10,845 nucleotides of DNA. It comes from Bacillota bacterium. Lineage in GTDB: Bacteria; Bacillota; DTU025. Below are positions 6,735 through 10,845 of the stretch, piece by piece. The stretch is taken from NCBI GenBank assembly GCA_003456765.1, contig DMOT01000256.1, forward strand, positions 1 to 10,845. Reading direction: 5' to 3'. The notes under the pieces were generated by a model. It saw nothing but the letters and a program-made list of their open reading frames with translations, was not told where the DNA came from and did no database searches. Each line of letters begins with the position of its first letter. Within the stretch, counting starts at the first letter, position 1. Made by a program: the position numbers and the translations under genes.

Positions 6735-6786
6735 GTTCTCTGCAATTGACTATGATATCCCGCGCCGCACACGGCAGGCTGAGTTT

Positions 6787-6810
6787 TGGGGCCGCCTCTG
6801 CTGCGCCCCA
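6787..6810. terminator. Weaker hairpin immediately after hydA
   Basis: TGGGGC (6787-6792) and GCCCCA (6805-6810) form a 6-bp GC-rich stem with a 12-base loop, starting 12 bases after the hydA stop codon. On the minus strand it is followed by AAAACTC, not by a T run. It is a possible first element of the operon end, together with the longer hairpin at 6702-6734. Confidence 0.3.
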
Positions 6811-6822
6811 CAACCCTGCTTC

Positions 6823-8559
6823 TTACTTGTCCCAGTGCCACCTGCCACGTGGCGTATAGTGCGTGTGCAGCAATTCATGGGACCTCTCTCCAAGAGGCTC
6901 CCCGAGGAACTCCTCATATAGGGTTTTGACGGCCGGGTTCTCGTGAGACTTGCGAAGCGGCAGTCCCTTATCCGCCTTGTATATGCCTTCTATTCTCTCA
7001 AGCCGCCGCTCTGTGTTTGTCCCGATAGGCTGCCCGCCGCCGCCGATGCATCCGCCCGGGCATGCCATTATCTCTATGAACTCATATGACGCTTCGCCAG
7101 ACTTCACCATCTCGAGCAGCTTCCGGGCATTGCCAAGGCCGTGGGCGACCGCGACGCGCACGACTGTGCCGTCAAGGTCGACTTCAGCCTCCTTGATTCC
7201 CTCGAAGCCCCTGACATCGGTGAAATCGACGGACTCCAGTTCCTTCTCTGTTACCACCTCATACACGGTTCTGAGCGCGGCCTCCATGACGCCTCCTGTG
7301 GCGCCGAAGATCACGGCAGCTCCTGTGCCGATTCCAAGCGGAGCGTCGAATTCCTCTGGCTCCAGTTCCGTTGGGTCAGCACCAATCTCGCGCAGCATTC
7401 GCGCAAGCTCCCTGGTAGTCAGCACTGCGTCGACATCCTGGTATCCTGATGACTGCATCTCAGGCCGTGTGCATTCGAACTTCTTCGCCGTGCAAGGCAT
7501 TACCGACACCACGAACATGTCCTTAGGATCGATGCCTGCCTTTTCAGCATAGTAAGTTTTGGCCAACGCTCCGAACATCTGCTGCGGCGACTTGCATGTG
7601 GACAAGTGATCGAGCATGTCAGGGTAGAAATGCTCAATAAACTTGATCCAGCCCGGGCTGCACGATGTGATCATCGGCAGTTTGCCGCCTTCCGAAAGCC
7701 TGTGGAGCAACTCGTTGCCTTCCTCAAGTATCGTGAGGTCGGCTGTGAAGTTGGTGTCAAACACCTTGTCAAAGCCGAGGGTACGTAGGGCCGCAACCAT
7801 TTGCCCCGTAACGATCGAGCCCGGAGCCTCTCCGAACTCCTCGCCCAACGCTACTCTGATGGCAGGCGCAGTCTGCACCACCACATGCTTGTTTGGATCT
7901 CCCAGAGCTTCCCACACCGCGCCAGTGGAGTCCACTTCCGAAAGCGCGCCAGTTGGGCATACGAGCACGCACTGCCCACAGAGGGTGCATGCCGCTTCAT
8001 TCAACGGCAGCTCGCCAGCGGGGCTCACCACAGAGTCGAATCCTCGCCCTGCAAGTCCGAGAGCAGAGACTCCCTGAACTTTCTCGCAAACCGACACGCA
8101 CCTTCGACACAAGATACACTTGCTCGGATCCCGGACTATTGACGGAGTGGTGTCATCCACGGGATGCTCTGATTTAGCTCCTTCGAACCTTATCTCCCTG
8201 ATGCCCATGGCCTCAGCGAGGCTCTGCAACTCGCAGGAACCGCTCCTGACGCATGTGAGGCACTCAAAAGGATGGTTCGATATGAGCAGCTCAAGCACTG
8301 CGCGGCGCGCCTCCCGCACACGTTTGGTGTTAGTGTGCACTACCATTCCATCTGCTGCAGGGGTTACACACGACGCAGCCAGAGCTCTGGCTCCTTCTAT
8401 TTCCACTACACACACTCTGCACGAACCTATCTCATTTATGTCCTTGAGGTAGCAGAGGCTGGGGATATTGACGCCCGCCTGTGCTGCGGCCTCGAGAACG
8501 CTCGTGCCTTCTGGGACAGTGACTTGCCGTCCGTCAATGGTGAGAGTAACATCACCCAT
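6823..8559 (-). CDS. hydA: [FeFe]-hydrogenase catalytic subunit HydA (NAD(P)H/ferredoxin-linked type)
   Basis: A 578-residue cytoplasmic [FeFe]-hydrogenase. Domains in order: a [2Fe-2S] ferredoxin-like domain (C36, C47, C50, C64); the His-Cys3 [4Fe-4S] site (H96, C100, C103, C109); two [4Fe-4S] clusters (C148/C151/C154/C158 and C191/C194/C197/C201); then the H-cluster domain. H-cluster ligands sit in TSCSPGW (C300), MPCTAKK (C356) and MACPGGC (C500, C504). The residue after C300 is Ser where many enzymes have the proton-relay Cys. The C-terminus (EELFLGEP-like region, HELLHTHY) is typical of HydA of multimeric NAD-linked enzymes. It starts 26 bases after the NuoF-GltD stop. ATG at 8557-8559 is chosen because GGAG (8570-8573) is 10 bases upstream; a GTG at 8566-8568 is too close to it. 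In complex with the HydB/HydC-type subunits it would form or consume H2 using NAD(P)H and ferredoxin. Confidence 0.97.
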   Translation of the reverse strand: MGDVTLTIDGRQVTVPEGTSVLEAAAQAGVNIPSLCYLKDINEIGSCRVCVVEIEGARALAASCVTPAADGMVVHTNTKRVREARRAVLELLISNHPFECLTCVRSGSCELQSLAEAMGIREIRFEGAKSEHPVDDTTPSIVRDPSKCILCRRCVSVCEKVQGVSALGLAGRGFDSVVSPAGELPLNEAACTLCGQCVLVCPTGALSEVDSTGAVWEALGDPNKHVVVQTAPAIRVALGEEFGEAPGSIVTGQMVAALRTLGFDKVFDTNFTADLTILEEGNELLHRLSEGGKLPMITSCSPGWIKFIEHFYPDMLDHLSTCKSPQQMFGALAKTYYAEKAGIDPKDMFVVSVMPCTAKKFECTRPEMQSSGYQDVDAVLTTRELARMLREIGADPTELEPEEFDAPLGIGTGAAVIFGATGGVMEAALRTVYEVVTEKELESVDFTDVRGFEGIKEAEVDLDGTVVRVAVAHGLGNARKLLEMVKSGEASYEFIEIMACPGGCIGGGGQPIGTNTERRLERIEGIYKADKGLPLRKSHENPAVKTLYEEFLGEPLGERSHELLHTHYTPRGRWHWDK

Positions 8560-8569
8560 TCCTATCACA

Positions 8570-8573
8570 CTCC
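8570..8573 (-). promoter_or_regulatory. Ribosome binding site deciding the hydA start
   Basis: GGAG on the minus strand lies 10 bases before ATG 8557-8559 but only 1 base before the in-frame GTG at 8566-8568, so the ATG is preferred and the protein starts MGDVTLTIDG. Confidence 0.6.
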
Positions 8574-8585
8574 ATTCTCGTGGTC

Positions 8586-10845
8586 TTACGGCTCACGGAC
8601 GTCACACCTGAAACAAAGAGCAGCTTCCGCCACCGCCATATCCTCTGTGAATCCAAGTTCGACTTCCTTGAAGTTCCTTGCTCGCTCAGAGATGGGCAAT
8701 TCCGGCATCGGGCACCGCTTGCACTCCTCCTCGATCGGCACGCCGACCAAGGAGCGCTCGATCTCGGCATGAGCTCCAATCCAGGCATCGCCGCCAAGGA
8801 ACTTGTCTATGCTGTATGCAGCCTCGCGACCTGCCCCAATCGCGGCCACGACACTCCATGGTCCTGTCACACAATCCCCGCCCGCAAAGACTCCGGGAAT
8901 GCTAGTCTCGAGCGAATCGGGGTCAGTAATGAGCAAGCCCGATTTCGTCGTAAAGAGAGTCTCTCTTGTATCAGACAACGGCGCTATGAACGATGTGTCG
9001 ACGGCCTGCCCAATGGCGGGTATGACGGTGTCGACGTCGACCGTTGTGCGCGATGCCTCCACAGGGATCGGGCGCCTTCTGCCTGACTTGTCGAACTCGC
9101 CAAGCTTCATTCTGACGCATTCAATCTGAGCCACATTGCCATCCCGGCCAATGATCCTGGTCGGAGCGGTCAGATAGTGGATATGGATGCCCTCTTCCTC
9201 CGCAGCTCGAATCTCGCCATCATCAGCAGGCATATCCGCCCTAAGCCTACGGTAGAGTATGTGAACCTCTTCGGCTCCCATTCTCTTGGCCGTGCGAGCC
9301 GCATCGATCGCAGCGTTTCCGCCGCCAACGACTGCTGCCTTCTTCCCAACCTTGACAGGCTCGCCAAGCGCCACGTCGCGGAGGAAAGCCACTGCAGGCA
9401 TGACCCCTTCGAGGTCCTCACCAGGAACATTCATCTTGACTTCATTATGGGCTCCTACTGCTATGAACAGAGCGTCGTATTCCGATGCCAGGTCGTCAAG
9501 TTTGACATCTTCGCCGATCCTTGTATTGGTTCGTATCTCTACGCCGGCCTTCTTGATCACTTCGATCTCCCAGTCCAATATCTCCTTGGGAAGCCTGTAT
9601 TCGGGGATTCCTACGGCCAGCAAGCCGCCGGCAACAGGCAAAGCCTCGAATACGGTGACCTTATGCCCAGCCAGCGCAAGGTAGTAGGCAGCGCTGAGGC
9701 CCGCGGGGCCGGCGCCCACTATCGCAACGCGCTTCCCAGTCGGGGGCTTGTGCTCCGCCGCAGGCGATACGCCATGCTTCTTCTCCCAATCCGCAGCGAA
9801 TCTCTTGAGAGACTTGATCGCTACAGGCTCGTCGAATGTAGCGCGTCTGCATTTGGATTCGCACGGATGGTCACAGACCCGTCCGCAGATAGCGGGGAAT
9901 GGGTTCTTGGAGCGGATCAGCGCTGCCGCTTCAGCAAACTTGCGTTCCTTTATCAAAGCAATGTAGCGAGGCACATCCACATCGGCAGGGCATGAGTTCT
10001 GACACGGGGAGTAGAACAACGCCGCGCACGATGACGCCGGGCACTTGTGATCTCTGATGTGAGCGTCATACTCATCTCGGAAGTAGCGAATCGTCGACAG
10101 CACAGGATTGGCAGCGCTCTGGCCCAGGCCGCACATGGCAGTAGCCATTATCTGCTCTCCCAGTTCTATCAGGAGTTCGACGTCGCCTTCCCGACCCTGT
10201 CCCTTTGTTATGCGATCGAGGATCTCGAGCATCCTCTTCGTGCCTATGCGGCACGGCGCACATTTCCCACATGATTCATCCTGTATGAATTGCATGAAGA
10301 ACTTGGCGAGGTCAACCATGCAGGTGTCCTCGTCCATGACGATGAGTCCTCCTGAGCCCATCATCGTTCCGAGTTCCTTCAAGGATTCGTAATCAATCGG
10401 AGTATTCAGATACTGCGCGGGGATACAGCCTCCGGACGGACCTCCGGTCTGCGCAGCCTTGAACTTCTTGCCATTGGGTATTCCGCCGCCTATGTCGAAG
10501 ATGATGTCGCCCAGAGGCGTCCCCATCGGGACTTCCACAAGGCCCGTGTTGTTAATCTTTCCTGCGAGGGCAAACACCTTCGTGCCCTTGCTCTTTTCAG
10601 TTCCGATGGACGAGAACCATTCAGCCCCTTTGAGAATGATCGGGGCAATGTTGGCGTACGTCTCAACGTTGTTGATCAGCGTCGGCTGTCCCCACAGGCC
10701 TGACTGAGCCGGATATGGAGGTCTCGGCCTCGGCTCGCCCCGCCGGCTCCCTATGGACGCCAGACGAGCGGTTTCCTCGCCGCCGACCAAAGAGCCTGCC
10801 CCGACCCGGCGCTCGGTATCGGAAGTGAAACCGGATCCGGGAATG
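8586..10845 (-). CDS. NuoF-GltD fusion: HydB-like diaphorase subunit of the hydrogenase, 5' end outside window
   Basis: Partial: 752 residues are visible and the frame is open to the right edge, where [18 protein letters not shown] begins inside the NuoF FMN domain. The flavin/NADH loop reads [12 protein letters not shown], then [14 protein letters not shown] and [13 protein letters not shown] follow. The NuoF [4Fe-4S] cluster is SCGKCAPCR plus [10 protein letters not shown] (visible residues about C192, C195, C198, C238). With no stop, a GltD/NfnB-type domain follows: eight N-terminal cysteines ([26 protein letters not shown]) for two clusters, the FAD motif [16 protein letters not shown], and the NAD(P)H motif [14 protein letters not shown] with [17 protein letters not shown] follows, and CKRC and CFRC lie at the end. 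NuoF oxidises or reduces NADH through FMN; the GltD part binds FAD and probably NADPH. It is the partner of HydA downstream, and a HydC/NuoE-like gene is expected beyond the right edge. Confidence 0.95.
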   Translation of the reverse strand, partial: IPGSGFTSDTERRVGAGSLVGGEETARLASIGSRRGEPRPRPPYPAQSGLWGQPTLINNVETYANIAPIILKGAEWFSSIGTEKSKGTKVFALAGKINNTGLVEVPMGTPLGDIIFDIGGGIPNGKKFKAAQTGGPSGGCIPAQYLNTPIDYESLKELGTMMGSGGLIVMDEDTCMVDLAKFFMQFIQDESCGKCAPCRIGTKRMLEILDRITKGQGREGDVELLIELGEQIMATAMCGLGQSAANPVLSTIRYFRDEYDAHIRDHKCPASSCAALFYSPCQNSCPADVDVPRYIALIKERKFAEAAALIRSKNPFPAICGRVCDHPCESKCRRATFDEPVAIKSLKRFAADWEKKHGVSPAAEHKPPTGKRVAIVGAGPAGLSAAYYLALAGHKVTVFEALPVAGGLLAVGIPEYRLPKEILDWEIEVIKKAGVEIRTNTRIGEDVKLDDLASEYDALFIAVGAHNEVKMNVPGEDLEGVMPAVAFLRDVALGEPVKVGKKAAVVGGGNAAIDAARTAKRMGAEEVHILYRRLRADMPADDGEIRAAEEEGIHIHYLTAPTRIIGRDGNVAQIECVRMKLGEFDKSGRRRPIPVEASRTTVDVDTVIPAIGQAVDTSFIAPLSDTRETLFTTKSGLLITDPDSLETSIPGVFAGGDCVTGPWSVVAAIGAGREAAYSIDKFLGGDAWIGAHAEIERSLVGVPIEEECKRCPMPELPISERARNFKEVELGFTEDMAVAEAALCFRCDVREP

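Noticed and set aside
9177..9995. 272-codon open frame on the plus strand
   Set aside because: Antisense to the GltD domain of the fusion; no recognisable domain.
1..10845. CRISPR arrays, tRNA/rRNA genes, insertion sequences
   Set aside because: No regularly spaced repeats, tRNA-like cloverleaf with T-loop motif, transposase signature or flanking target duplications were seen on either strand.

Overview
All supported genes in this window lie on the minus strand, so transcription runs from high to low coordinates. The content is strictly anaerobic: an [FeFe]-hydrogenase, a ferredoxin-linked 2-oxoacid oxidoreductase, and a relic of a molybdopterin (formate-dehydrogenase-like) oxidoreductase. 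Together with the paired M16 proteins YfmF/YfmH and the strong G-rich Shine-Dalgarno sites, this suggests a fermentative or syntrophic anaerobic Bacillota (Clostridia-like) of moderately high GC. No rRNA or taxonomic marker is present, so the assignment is an inference.

Right part (6823-10845): an electron-transferring hydrogenase operon entering from beyond the right edge. The first visible gene is a NuoF-GltD fusion: the flavin/[4Fe-4S] diaphorase subunit (HydB-like) joined in one open frame to a GltD/NfnB-type FAD- and NAD(P)H-binding domain. It is followed after 26 bases by the catalytic subunit HydA, which carries the full accessory Fe-S set and the H-cluster. Two hairpins lie downstream, one of them a perfect 15-bp stem.

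Middle part (3294-6572): a three-gene unit. YfmF (inactive M16 fold, TTG start) overlaps YfmH (active HxxEH M16 peptidase), and a histidine phosphatase follows 32 bases later.

Left-middle part (898-3297): a region of decay and one intact gene. Immediately after the phosphatase is a remnant of a molybdopterin oxidoreductase reduced to about 350 bp by internal deletions. Next comes an intact S58 (DmpA/P1) aminopeptidase gene. Then about 850 bp hold no intact gene: a cluster of TTGCAT repeats, a probable frameshifted scrap of an MFS transporter, and a clear intrinsic terminator.

Left edge (1-897): a small two-cluster ferredoxin subunit and the alpha subunit of a 2-oxoacid:ferredoxin oxidoreductase (korD-korA), translationally overlapping and running off the left edge. 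Functionally, this enzyme would make reduced ferredoxin from 2-oxoacids, and the hydrogenase could re-oxidise ferredoxin plus NAD(P)H as H2. That metabolic link is inferred from family roles.
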